Part shown: positions 14,866-23,696 of the stretch, piece after piece
How positions within the stretch are numbered: position 1 is the first letter of the stretch
Layout of the letters: each line of letters begins with the position of its first letter
NCBI GenBank assembly: GCA_045540335.1
Contig: JAZQHC010000053.1
Span: forward strand, 1 to 45,129
Source of the DNA: RGIG7213 sp045540335
GTDB lineage: Bacteria > Bacillota > Clostridia > Oscillospirales > CAG-272
Reading direction: 5' to 3'
DNA: 45,129 nt
The notes under the pieces: model-generated
Told to the model about the DNA's origin: nothing
The model's input: only the letters and a program-made list of their open reading frames with translations
Database searches by the model: none
Position numbers and translations under genes: made by a program

Positions 14866-16056
14866 ATGCAAATAAATGTTTCTAACAGGGTTTCAACGCT
14901 TAAACCGTCTGCTATAAGGGAAATATTTAAATCTCTTACCGATCCTTCCGTTATCTCGTTCGCGGCAGGAAATCCTTCCCCTGAAAGCTTTCCCGTTGAA
15001 GCAATGCAACGATTTGCAAACGATATATTTGAAAACGAAGCGGTTACCGCTTTGCAGTACAGTATTACCGAAGGATACATTCCTTTGAGAAAGGCTGTTC
15101 TTGAAAGACAAAAGGCAAAATTCAATATAGGTAAAGAATTTGATACTGCCCTTATCATGACCGGCGGCCAACAAGGTATAGAGCATACGTGCAAGATCCT
15201 TTGCAACGAAGGGGATACCGTAATTTGCGAAGAACCTACGTTTATAGGCGCTTTAAACGCTTTCCGTTCGTATGGGTGCAATCTTGCAGGCGTTCCTATG
15301 GATGATGACGGTATAAATATAGAAAAGCTTGAAGAAACGGCAAAGGCAAACCCTAATGCAAAGCTGCTTTATCTTATACCCACGTTCCAAAATCCGACGG
15401 GTAAAACAATGTCGCTTGAAAAACGTAAAGCGTGCCTTGAAATAGCTAAAAAATACGATCTTTTTATTCTTGAAGACAACCCCTATGGCGAGCTTCGCTT
15501 TTCCGGTGAAGACGTTCCCACGATCAAAAGCATGGACGAAGAGGGCAGGGTAATATACTGCAGCTCGTTTTCAAAGATACTTTCTGCAGGTATGCGTATG
15601 GGATATCTTATTCTTCATGAGGATATCGCAGGAAAAATTGCTATTATAAAACAGATATCAGACGTTCATACGAACATATTTTTCCAGATGATGTGTTACA
15701 GATTTTTAACACAGTTTGATCTTGACGGTCATATAGAGAAGATTAAAAAGCTTTACGGCCATAAATCGTCGTTAATGCTTAAATGCCTTGATGAAAATAT
15801 GCCTGAAGGGTTTACATATACGAGGCCCGACGGCGGCTTGTTTATCTGGGGTGATATGCCGAAAACGATTGATCCGAAGGCGTTTATTAAAGAGCTTACG
15901 GAAAACAAATTGGCAGTTGTTCCCGGTGCGACGTTTATGTGTGACGGCGATGCGCTGTGCCACGGCTTTAGAATGAACTATTCTACCCCGTCGGATGAGC
16001 AAATAGTAAAGGGCGTAGATATACTTGCGACAGTTGCGAAAAGGAATTTGAAATAA
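14866..16056 (+). CDS. PLP-dependent aminotransferase, class I/II (2-aminoadipate/aromatic type)
   Basis: 396 residues. Fold-type I aminotransferase of the LysN/MocR-like branch: SFAAGNPSPESFP, the cofactor-binding TGGQQGIEHTCKIL, YLIPTFQNPTGKTMS, EDNPYGELRF with the ring-contacting Asp-Tyr pair, and the Schiff-base lysine in YCSSFSKILSAGMRMGY. R in the final FRMNYSTP binds the substrate carboxylate. ATG at 14866 is preferred over the GTG at 14842 because AAAGGA lies 9 bases upstream. It is fused by a TAATG overlap to trpS, so a role with aromatic amino acids is possible but not shown. Confidence 0.93.
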   Translation: MQINVSNRVSTLKPSAIREIFKSLTDPSVISFAAGNPSPESFPVEAMQRFANDIFENEAVTALQYSITEGYIPLRKAVLERQKAKFNIGKEFDTALIMTGGQQGIEHTCKILCNEGDTVICEEPTFIGALNAFRSYGCNLAGVPMDDDGINIEKLEETAKANPNAKLLYLIPTFQNPTGKTMSLEKRKACLEIAKKYDLFILEDNPYGELRFSGEDVPTIKSMDEEGRVIYCSSFSKILSAGMRMGYLILHEDIAGKIAIIKQISDVHTNIFFQMMCYRFLTQFDLDGHIEKIKKLYGHKSSLMLKCLDENMPEGFTYTRPDGGLFIWGDMPKTIDPKAFIKELTENKLAVVPGATFMCDGDALCHGFRMNYSTPSDEQIVKGVDILATVAKRNLK

Positions 16057-17057
16057 TGGAAAATACAGAAGCAAAAAAAAGAATATTTTCTGGCGTTCAG
16101 CCAAGCGGAAACCTTACCATAGGCAATTATCTCGGTGCTATTAAAAACTGGGAAAAGCTTCAAGATGATTACGAATGCCTTTTTTGCGTGGTCGATCAGC
16201 ATGCTATAACCGTAAGGCAAACCCCTGCAGATCTGCGAAGAAGAACTTATGAAATAATGGCAATATACATTGCCTGCGGCCTTGATCCTAAGAAAAATAT
16301 AATGTACGTTCAAAGCCACGTTCCCGCACATGCACAGCTTTCATGGGTATTGAATTGCTATACGATGTTTGGCGAGCTTTCGAGAATGACTCAGTTTAAA
16401 GACAAAAGCTCTAAAAATGCAGATAATATAAACGCAGGCTTGTTTACATATCCTACGTTGATGGCATCGGATATACTTTTGTATCAAACAGACCTTGTGC
16501 CCGTAGGTGAAGACCAACGCCAGCATATCGAGCTTACGAGAGATATAGCGAACAGATTCAATTCCATATACGGCGAAACCTTCCGCGTGCCGGAACCCTA
16601 TATTACCCACGGTGCGAAGATATATTCCCTGGCAGAACCGGCAAAGAAAATGAGTAAGTCTGACCAAAACGTAAACGCATACGTATCTTTGCTTGATAAA
16701 AAAGACGATATAATAAGAAAATTCCGCCGTGCCGTAACCGATAGCGATACAGTAGTTCGCAGAGGGCCCGACAAAGACGGAATCAACAATCTTATGACGA
16801 TATATTCCTGCTTTACAGGCAAATCCGATGAGGAGATAGAGGCGGAATTTGCAGGTAAGGGCTACGGTGATTTTAAATCCGCAGTCGGTGAAGCGTGTGC
16901 AGAAAGCCTTATGCCTATTCAAGCAGAATATGAAAAGCTTATGAAGGACAAAGCGTACCTTGAAAGCATTTTTAAGGAAAATTCAGAAAAAGCGGCGTAC
17001 CTTGCAAGAAAAACGCTGTCTAAAGTATATCGCAAAATAGGCTTTGTTCAACCTTAA
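16056..17057 (+). CDS. trpS: Tryptophanyl-tRNA synthetase
   Basis: 333 residues, standard for bacterial TrpRS. HIGH-like signature in QPSGNLTIGNYLGA near residue 12, TrpRS motifs FCVVDQHAIT and YPTLMASDILLY, PVGEDQRQHIEL, and KMSKS as KKMSKSDQN near residue 200. Shares one base with the end of the aminotransferase gene (TAATG); AAAAGGAA lies 10 bases ahead. Its stop overlaps by 4 bases the end of a convergent small gene. No T-box leader is seen, so tRNA-dependent control is not expected here. Confidence 0.97.
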   Translation: MENTEAKKRIFSGVQPSGNLTIGNYLGAIKNWEKLQDDYECLFCVVDQHAITVRQTPADLRRRTYEIMAIYIACGLDPKKNIMYVQSHVPAHAQLSWVLNCYTMFGELSRMTQFKDKSSKNADNINAGLFTYPTLMASDILLYQTDLVPVGEDQRQHIELTRDIANRFNSIYGETFRVPEPYITHGAKIYSLAEPAKKMSKSDQNVNAYVSLLDKKDDIIRKFRRAVTDSDTVVRRGPDKDGINNLMTIYSCFTGKSDEEIEAEFAGKGYGDFKSAVGEACAESLMPIQAEYEKLMKDKAYLESIFKENSEKAAYLARKTLSKVYRKIGFVQP

Positions 17058-17356
17058 AATATCCCAACGGCGAAAAGAAGTGCGATTATCATAATGATGT
17101 CGTTTTGATCTTTATTTGCCATAAGAAGAATAACCAAGCCGAGGAGCAGTAAGTCCTCTGTATCGAGTTGCGATCCGTGATTTTTCCCGAACAGAGGCAT
17201 CTTCTCGGTGTTTTTTTGCATTGTGCAATTTTGGCAGGCATCGTCACTTTTTTCCGGTGTATCGTTTTCGGGCGACGGTCGTTGTTCTGCTTGGTAAAGC
17301 GTACCACCGTAATTTTTCGGAGTTTGATGCTGGTCGTTGAACGGCCGTGAATACAT
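17054..17356 (-). CDS. Small protein with a polar N-terminus and hydrophobic C-terminus
   Basis: 100 residues. The first two thirds are polar (Gln, Pro, Asn, Lys, Cys in DDACQNC), then LDTEDLLLLGLVILLMANKDQNDIIMIIALLFAVG forms two short hydrophobic stretches split by a charged turn. Small proteins with such an EDLLLLGL-type C-terminus are common in Clostridia and have no assigned role that I can state. A GGGGGTG box stands ahead of the ATG, which supports translation. Last of three consecutive small leftward genes. Confidence 0.7.
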   Translation of the reverse strand: MYSRPFNDQHQTPKNYGGTLYQAEQRPSPENDTPEKSDDACQNCTMQKNTEKMPLFGKNHGSQLDTEDLLLLGLVILLMANKDQNDIIMIIALLFAVGIF

Positions 17357-17362
17357 ATTTAT

Positions 17363-17653
17363 TCACCCCCTTGGGCCTTCGCCCGTTATCATTCCCGCAA
17401 GCTGTGCAACGGTCATAATTTTAAGTATTTTGTCTATCCGTGCACACTTTTCCTCCGACAAAAACGGCTTTAATGCACGTAAAAGCTCCGTTCGCTTATC
17501 GTCCTTTGCATTGATTGGCATTATAGGCGGTGATTCCTTTTCGTGCGTGTGTGACTGCGCCCCCATTACAGAATTAACTACGGACATTACGCCTTTAAGC
17601 TTTTCCGGGTCGGAAAGAATTTCATTAAGTTTGTTAGATATATCCGAATCCAT
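17363..17653 (-). CDS. Small helical protein, unknown
   Basis: 96 residues from the ATG at 17653 (GGTGG box just ahead; the frame extends to a TTG at 17671). Predicted mainly helical: DISNKLNEILSDPEKLKGV, then a His/Glu-rich linker, then DKRTELLRALKPFLSEEKCARIDKILKIM and a Gly-rich end. The start lies 1 base beyond the stop of the preceding small gene, so the two are coupled. I do not recognise the family. Confidence 0.72.
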   Translation of the reverse strand: MDSDISNKLNEILSDPEKLKGVMSVVNSVMGAQSHTHEKESPPIMPINAKDDKRTELLRALKPFLSEEKCARIDKILKIMTVAQLAGMITGEGPRG

Positions 17654-17654
17654 T

Positions 17655-17900
17655 TCAGCCACCGTTTTCAATGCTTCGCTTTATTATTTCTGCGTTTTTT
17701 TCTCCCAAAGCGGACATTATGCGGTTTATATCGTCCTGACTTAATGCAGAAATACTTTTTTTGATTTTTGAAGTATCAAGCCTTGAAGAAAGCTTTTGCG
17801 TATCTGCACCGCAGTTTTCGGCAATTTCAAGAATTTTGGCTTTTAACTCTGCATCGTTCATTTGTGATAGCTTTTGAAGTGAATTTTTGTCGATATTCAT
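17655..17900 (-). CDS. Small helical protein, unknown
   Basis: 81 residues from the ATG at 17900, with AAAGGA about 10 bases ahead (a longer frame to 17948 lacks support). Sequence: KLSQMNDAELKAKILEIAENCG, TSKIKKSISALSQDDINRIMSALGEKNAEIIKR. It alternates short amphipathic helices, giving a compact helical fold by appearance. First of the three-gene small operon. Unknown function; the trio's tight spacing suggests their products work together. Confidence 0.72.
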   Translation of the reverse strand: MNIDKNSLQKLSQMNDAELKAKILEIAENCGADTQKLSSRLDTSKIKKSISALSQDDINRIMSALGEKNAEIIKRSIENGG

Positions 17901-17974
17901 AATTCGTTTTCCTTTCATGCTTATTCGTTCAATTAAGATAATATGCAAAAATGTATGTTTGTTGAGGTGTTTTT

Positions 17975-18454
17975 ATGAAAATTTTGATTTTTTCAGATTC
18001 TCACGGTAATAGTAAATATATGCAATGCGCTGTGGATATCCACCCCGACGCGGAATATGTGATCCACCTTGGCGACGGCGTTGCAGACGGTGCGTACCTT
18101 GCACTTTCCGCTAAAACGGTTTTTATCGGCGTATGCGGTAATTGCGACTTTTTTTCTTCAGCCCCGGGCGAGCTTTTTGAAAAATTCGGCGGCGTAGGCA
18201 CGTTGATAACCCACGGACATAAATATAACGTTAAATCATCTATGGCGGTGTATGAAAAATACGCCGAATCTCAAGGGGCAAAGGTGGCACTTTACGGCCA
18301 CACACACCATAAGGATATAACGTATAAAAACGGAATATACTTTTTTAACCCGGGCAGTATTGGCAAATTTTCGCTTGATGGTTATACCTACGGTATAATG
18401 ACGGTTAAAAACGGTGAAGTGCTGTTATCACACGGAAAAATCGGCAATATCTAA
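17975..18454 (+). CDS. YfcE/MJ0936-type metallophosphoesterase
   Basis: 159 residues. Complete calcineurin-like metal-site set: FSDSHGN (D, H), HLGDGVADG, GNCDFF, THGHKYNV and GHTHHKD. The short single-domain form corresponds to the YfcE phosphodiesterase group, which cleaves model phosphodiesters; the natural substrate is not established. GAGGTG lies ahead of the ATG. It stands alone between the small leftward operon and typA. Confidence 0.93.
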   Translation: MKILIFSDSHGNSKYMQCAVDIHPDAEYVIHLGDGVADGAYLALSAKTVFIGVCGNCDFFSSAPGELFEKFGGVGTLITHGHKYNVKSSMAVYEKYAESQGAKVALYGHTHHKDITYKNGIYFFNPGSIGKFSLDGYTYGIMTVKNGEVLLSHGKIGNI

Positions 18455-18574
18455 AAATTTACATAATTTTAATAAAATAATTTATATATTATAATTTAAA
18501 ATGCGCGTGCGTGTGTTACTATAAAACATTCAAATTGGTTTCCGGCAGAAATAAAAGAAAAGGATGTATAGATT

Positions 18575-20398
18575 TTGAGAAGAGAAGATTTAAGAAACGT
18601 GGCGATAATCGCCCATGTTGACCATGGTAAGACTACGTTGGTCGATGAAATGCTGAAGCAAGGCGGCGTATTCCGCGATAATCAGGTTACGGAAGAACGA
18701 GTAATGGACTCTAACGATCTTGAAAGGGAACGCGGAATTACCATACTTGCAAAAAATACGGCGGTTCACTACGGCGATATTAAGATAAATATTATAGATA
18801 CCCCGGGCCACGCGGACTTCGGCGGCGAGGTTGAAAGAATACTTAAGATGGTAAACGGCGTTGTGCTTTTGGTAGATGCTGCCGAAGGTCCCATGCCGCA
18901 AACGCGCTTCGTTCTTGAAAAGGCACTTAATCTCGGTCACAAGGTAATTATCGTTGTGAATAAAATAGACAGGGCAGACGCCCGTGTTGATGAAGTACCC
19001 GACGAGGTGCTTGAGCTGTTTATAGACCTTGATGCAACCGACGAACAGCTTGATTCACCGATCATATTCTGTAACGGCAGGGCGGGTACGGCTTCGCTTA
19101 ACCCCCATTCGCAGGATGCAGACCTTAAAGTACTTTTTGAAGCAATAGTTAACCATATTCCTTGCCCCGAAGGTGATGAAAACGGCGAATTACAGCTGCT
19201 TGTTTCTTCGATAGACTATAACGAATACGTAGGCAGAATAGGTATAGGCAGAATTGAAAGGGGAAGCGTAAAGCAAGGGCAGGAGATAATGATCTCCAAT
19301 TTCCACAGCAACCAGACGCCTAAAAAAAGCAAGATAGTAAAGCTGATGCAGATCGAAGGTCTTAACCGCGTAGGCGTTGAAAAGGCGAACGTTGGTGATA
19401 TCGTATGCTTCTCTGGGGCAGAGGATATTACAATAGGCGATACGGTAACTTCCGTAAGCTGTGTTGAGCCTTTGGAATTCGTAAAGGTAAGCGAACCAAC
19501 GATAGAAATGACGTTTGCCGTTAACGACAGCCCATTTGCAGGCAGAGAGGGTAAGTTTGTAACAAGCCGCCAAATCAGAGAAAGGCTTTACAGAGAATTG
19601 CTTAAAGACGTTTCTCTGCGCGTGGAAGACGGCGAAACGACAGACTCCTTCCGCGTAATGGGCAGGGGCGAAATGCACTTATCTATTCTTATAGAAACCA
19701 TGCGCCGCGAAGGCTACGAGGTGTGCTGTTCTACGCCGCGCGTTTTGTTCCGCGAGATAGACGGTGTAACGTGCGAGCCTATGGAAAAAGTACAGGTTGA
19801 CGTGCCTGCGGAATATGTCGGTGTTGTTATAGAAAAGCTTGGTGCACGCAAGGGCGAGCTGCTTGAAATGTCAAATCAGGGAAGCCGCACGAAAATATAT
19901 TACAAGATACCGTCAAGATGCCTTATTGGATATCGTTCACAGCTTTTAACGGATACAAGGGGCGAGGGCATACTTAACTCTTTGTTTGACGGATACGAGC
20001 CTTACAAGGGCGAGATCGTCCGCAGATACACAGGCTCGTTGATTGCATCTGAAACGGGCGAGGCAACCTCTTACGGTTTGTTCAACGCGCAAGACAGGGG
20101 CGATATGTTTATTCCCGTTCAAACACCCGTGTATGAGGGGATGATAGTCGGCCAATCCCCCAAGCTTGGCGATATCGCAGTAAACGTATGCAAGAAGAAG
20201 CATTTAACTGCCATTCGTTCAACCGGTGCAGACGAAGCGTTGAAGCTTGTAACGCCGATAATTATGTCGCTTGAGGAAGCAATAGAGTTTATTGCAGACG
20301 ACGAATTGATAGAAATTACGCCTAAAAGCATAAGACTTCGTAAGAAGATACTTGATAATTCATTAAGACTGAAAGCGCAGAGTAAGAAAAATTCATGA
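18575..20398 (+). CDS. typA: Ribosome-associated GTPase TypA/BipA
   Basis: 607 residues, full length. Translational GTPase: G1 AHVDHGKTTLVDEML, switch I RERGITILAKNTA, G3 DTPGHADFGGEVER, G4 NKIDRADAR, followed by EF-G-like domains II, III and V (MGRGEMHLSILIETMRREGYE) and the TypA-specific C-terminal domain (SLIASETGEATSYGLFNAQDRG). It assists 50S assembly and growth under stress in studied bacteria. The start is a TTG, with AAAAGGA about a dozen bases ahead and no better in-frame ATG. It ends in a 4-base overlap with thiI. Confidence 0.97.
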   Translation: MRREDLRNVAIIAHVDHGKTTLVDEMLKQGGVFRDNQVTEERVMDSNDLERERGITILAKNTAVHYGDIKINIIDTPGHADFGGEVERILKMVNGVVLLVDAAEGPMPQTRFVLEKALNLGHKVIIVVNKIDRADARVDEVPDEVLELFIDLDATDEQLDSPIIFCNGRAGTASLNPHSQDADLKVLFEAIVNHIPCPEGDENGELQLLVSSIDYNEYVGRIGIGRIERGSVKQGQEIMISNFHSNQTPKKSKIVKLMQIEGLNRVGVEKANVGDIVCFSGAEDITIGDTVTSVSCVEPLEFVKVSEPTIEMTFAVNDSPFAGREGKFVTSRQIRERLYRELLKDVSLRVEDGETTDSFRVMGRGEMHLSILIETMRREGYEVCCSTPRVLFREIDGVTCEPMEKVQVDVPAEYVGVVIEKLGARKGELLEMSNQGSRTKIYYKIPSRCLIGYRSQLLTDTRGEGILNSLFDGYEPYKGEIVRRYTGSLIASETGEATSYGLFNAQDRGDMFIPVQTPVYEGMIVGQSPKLGDIAVNVCKKKHLTAIRSTGADEALKLVTPIIMSLEEAIEFIADDELIEITPKSIRLRKKILDNSLRLKAQSKKNS

Positions 20399-21567
20399 CA
20401 GAGATAATATTACTTAAATACGGCGAGATAGCGTTAAAAGGGGCAAATAAAAGCTCTTTCGAAGCGACGCTTGCCAAGCAAATAAAATACCGTATGAAAA
20501 AATACGGCAAATTTGAAGTTACAAGGGCGCAAAGTACGGTTTCCGTAAAGCCCTTGGACGATCAATGCGACGTTGACGGTGCATACGAAGCGTGCAAAAA
20601 AATATTCGGTATCGTAGGCGTAAACCGTGCGGTTGCCTGCGAAAAGAATATGGAAAGTATTATAAAAACGGTGAAGGAATGCTGCCCCGATATGCTTTCA
20701 GGCTGCAAAACCTTCAAGATAGAGGCTAAAAGGGCAGATAAACGTTTTGCATTAACATCGCCGCAAATATGCGACGAATGCGGCGGTGCCGTGCTTGAAA
20801 CCTTACCGTATATCAAGGTTGACGTAAAGCACCCCGACGGTGTTATCCGCGTGGAGATCAGGGATGAACAGGCGTATATCCACCCCAACCAGGAAAAAGG
20901 TGCAGGCGGTATGCCGGTTGGAACTAACGGTAAGGCACTGCTGTTGCTTTCCGGCGGAATAGACAGCCCCGTTGCAGGCCATATGATCGGCAAGCGCGGC
21001 GTTAAAATAGAAGCCCTGCATTTCGAATCTTTTCCTTATACCAGCGAAAGGGCACTTGAAAAGGTTGGCAAGCTGGCAGATCTTATTTCGGAATATAACG
21101 GCAAAACAACGCTTCACGTTATCAACGTAAAAGAAATACAAGAGGCTTTGCGCGATAATTGCGATGAAGATTATTTTACGTTGCTTTTGCGCCGCTTTAT
21201 GATGAAGCTTGCACAAAAATGTGCAGAGGAATTTGGCTGTTCGGCACTTGTTACGGGTGAAAGCATCGGTCAGGTAGCATCACAAACGATGGATGCGCTT
21301 TGCGTTACCGACAGCGTCGTTACTATGCCGGTTTTCCGCCCGTGTATAGGACTTGATAAAGAAGAAATAGTAGAAATATCCCGCAGAATAGATACGTATG
21401 AAACCTCTGTTTTACCTTACGAGGATTGCTGTACGGTATTTACACCGCGCCACCCGAGAACGCGCCCCGAATTGGCGAAGGTAATAGCACAAGAGGAGAA
21501 AATAAACGTAGAAGAGCTTCTGCAAAGGGCGTACGAAACGATGTACACTTACGAAAAAGAAGATTGA
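20395..21567 (+). CDS. thiI: tRNA 4-thiouridine synthase ThiI
   Basis: 390 residues, the short form without the rhodanese domain found in enterobacterial ThiI and usual in Gram-positives. N-terminal ferredoxin-like domain (LLKYGEIALKGANKSSFE), THUMP domain about 60-165, and the PP-loop ATP pyrophosphatase motif LLLSGGIDSPVAG at about 183, then VTGESIGQVASQT and the Cys-containing ending YEDCCTVFTPRHP. It transfers sulphur to U8 of tRNA and may feed thiazole synthesis. The ATGA overlap with typA indicates translational coupling. Confidence 0.96.
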   Translation: MTEIILLKYGEIALKGANKSSFEATLAKQIKYRMKKYGKFEVTRAQSTVSVKPLDDQCDVDGAYEACKKIFGIVGVNRAVACEKNMESIIKTVKECCPDMLSGCKTFKIEAKRADKRFALTSPQICDECGGAVLETLPYIKVDVKHPDGVIRVEIRDEQAYIHPNQEKGAGGMPVGTNGKALLLLSGGIDSPVAGHMIGKRGVKIEALHFESFPYTSERALEKVGKLADLISEYNGKTTLHVINVKEIQEALRDNCDEDYFTLLLRRFMMKLAQKCAEEFGCSALVTGESIGQVASQTMDALCVTDSVVTMPVFRPCIGLDKEEIVEISRRIDTYETSVLPYEDCCTVFTPRHPRTRPELAKVIAQEEKINVEELLQRAYETMYTYEKED

Positions 21568-21583
21568 TTGAAAGGATCTTGTT

Positions 21584-23692
21584 ATGTCTGCTGTTAATAT
21601 ACCCGAAGTATTCGGATGTATGGTGTTTAACGACACCGTAATGAAAGAACGGTTGCCGGAAGAAACATACAATGCGTTGAAAAATGTTGTGGACGAGGGG
21701 GGAACACTTGATTCACAATCTGCCGACATTATTGCATTGGCAATGAAGGATTGGGCAATAGAAAAAGGCGCAACCCATTTTACACATTGGTTTCAGCCTA
21801 TGACGGGGATGACAGCCGAAAAGCACGATAGCTTTATTTCACCTACGGGCGACGGCAGTGTTATTATGGAATTTTCGGGCAAAGAGCTTATAAAAGGCGA
21901 GCCTGATGCTTCATCATTTCCGTCGGGGGGATTGCGTGCAACGTTCGAAGCGCGCGGATACACTGCTTGGGATCCCTCGTCGTATGCTTTTATAAAAGAC
22001 GATACGCTTTGCATTCCCACTGCGTTCTGTTCTTTTGGGGGCGAAGCACTTGATAAAAAAACACCCCTGCTTCGTTCGATGGAAGCAATAAATATTCAAG
22101 CAATGAGAATATTGAAGCTGTTCGGAAGCGATGCAACGCGCGTTATACCAAACCTCGGGGCAGAACAGGAATATTTTCTTGTAGATAAATCACTTTACGA
22201 TAAAAGGCGCGACTTGATATTTACGGGAAGAACGCTGTTTGGCGCACGTCCGCCAAAAGGGCAAGAGCTTGATGATCATTATTTCGGCACAATAAAAGAC
22301 AGGGTAAAGCTTTTTATGCGCGACCTTGACGAGGAACTGTGGCGTCTTGGCGTTGTTGCTAAAACAGAGCATAACGAGGCAGCGCCCTCCCAACACGAGC
22401 TTGCGCCCGTGTATAGTACCGTAAATATCGCAACCGACCAAAACCAGTTGATGATGGAAACGATGAAAAAAGTCGCCCAACGTCATGATTTGGCGTGCCT
22501 TCTTCACGAAAAACCGTATATGGGCGTAAGCGGATCGGGTAAGCATAATAACTGGGGCTTGAATACGGATACCGGCGTAAACCTTTTAAAGCCGGGCAAA
22601 TCCCCAAAGGATAATGTGCAGTTCTTACTGTTTCTCGTTGCGGTGCTTAAAGCGGTTGACGATCATCAGGATTTGCTTCGTATTTCGGTTGCCACCGCAG
22701 GTAACGACCATAGACTTGGTGCATCAGAAGCGCCGCCTGCAATCGTTTCCGTATTTTTGGGCGACGAATTGTTTGATATATTGCAAGCAATAGAAAACGA
22801 TACACTTTATAACGAGCGCCACCGTGCACAGTTTGAATCGGGCGTTCAGATATTGCCGCATTTCAGAAAAGATACTACCGACAGAAACCGTACGTCTCCG
22901 TTTGCGTTTACCGGTAATAAGTTTGAATTCCGTATGCCCGGCTCTGCAGATTCTGTGGCAGAACCGAACATTGCCATAAATACGGCAGTATCAGATGCGT
23001 TGTGCGGTTTTGCCGATAAGCTTGAAGAAGACGTTGCAAACGGCAAAGAACTGCGTATTGCCGTTATGGAATTGCTTAAATCAACGATAAAAGCGCATAA
23101 GCGCATCGTATTTAACGGTAATAACTATTCAGAGGAATGGATAAACGAGGCTGAAAAGCGCGGCCTTCTTAATTTAAAATCCACACCCGAAGCGCTGAAG
23201 CTTTTCAATAGCGAAAAGAATATTAAATTGTTTGAAAAATTCGGCGTATTATCCGAGGCGGAAATCAATTCCCGCTTGGAAATAATGTACGAAAATTACA
23301 GAAAAACATTAAAAATAGAGGGCTTTACCATGATAGATATGGTAAATAAGGATATTTTACCTACTGCCCTTAAATATACGCAAATGGTTGCACAAACTGC
23401 ACAAAGCAAGCGAGCGCTTCTTTCAAGCTTACCCTGCAATGCGGAAACAGAGCTTGTAGTTAAGCTTTCAAGCTTGACAGACAGCTTAGTGCAGCTTTGC
23501 GAAAAATTAAGATTTGAACTTAAAGAAACGAAAAAATTCTCTGAAAAAGCAGAAAAAGCAATGTATTACAGAACGCACGTGTTCCCTGCAATGCAAGAAT
23601 TGCGTGCTATAGCAGACGATATCGAGCCTTTGATTCCCTCTGAATTACAGCCGTATCCGACGTATTCAACGTTGCTTTTCAGCTTGAATTGA
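21584..23692 (+). CDS. glnN: Glutamine synthetase type III
   Basis: 702 residues, the length of the large GSIII class rather than GSI or GSII. Class features: N-terminal VFGCMVFNDTVMKERLP, HFTHWFQPMTG, the KHDSF segment, SFPSGGLRATFEARGYTAWDPSS, NLGAEQEYFLVD with metal-binding Glu, EHNEAAPSQHELAPVY, HEKPYMGVSGSGKHNNW, and the Arg-rich RTSPFAFTGNKFEFRMPGS. It makes glutamine from glutamate and ammonia. Located 16 bases after thiI with AAAGGATC ahead, and 4 bases before the next gene. Confidence 0.97.
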   Translation: MSAVNIPEVFGCMVFNDTVMKERLPEETYNALKNVVDEGGTLDSQSADIIALAMKDWAIEKGATHFTHWFQPMTGMTAEKHDSFISPTGDGSVIMEFSGKELIKGEPDASSFPSGGLRATFEARGYTAWDPSSYAFIKDDTLCIPTAFCSFGGEALDKKTPLLRSMEAINIQAMRILKLFGSDATRVIPNLGAEQEYFLVDKSLYDKRRDLIFTGRTLFGARPPKGQELDDHYFGTIKDRVKLFMRDLDEELWRLGVVAKTEHNEAAPSQHELAPVYSTVNIATDQNQLMMETMKKVAQRHDLACLLHEKPYMGVSGSGKHNNWGLNTDTGVNLLKPGKSPKDNVQFLLFLVAVLKAVDDHQDLLRISVATAGNDHRLGASEAPPAIVSVFLGDELFDILQAIENDTLYNERHRAQFESGVQILPHFRKDTTDRNRTSPFAFTGNKFEFRMPGSADSVAEPNIAINTAVSDALCGFADKLEEDVANGKELRIAVMELLKSTIKAHKRIVFNGNNYSEEWINEAEKRGLLNLKSTPEALKLFNSEKNIKLFEKFGVLSEAEINSRLEIMYENYRKTLKIEGFTMIDMVNKDILPTALKYTQMVAQTAQSKRALLSSLPCNAETELVVKLSSLTDSLVQLCEKLRFELKETKKFSEKAEKAMYYRTHVFPAMQELRAIADDIEPLIPSELQPYPTYSTLLFSLN

Positions 23693-23696
23693 TAAA

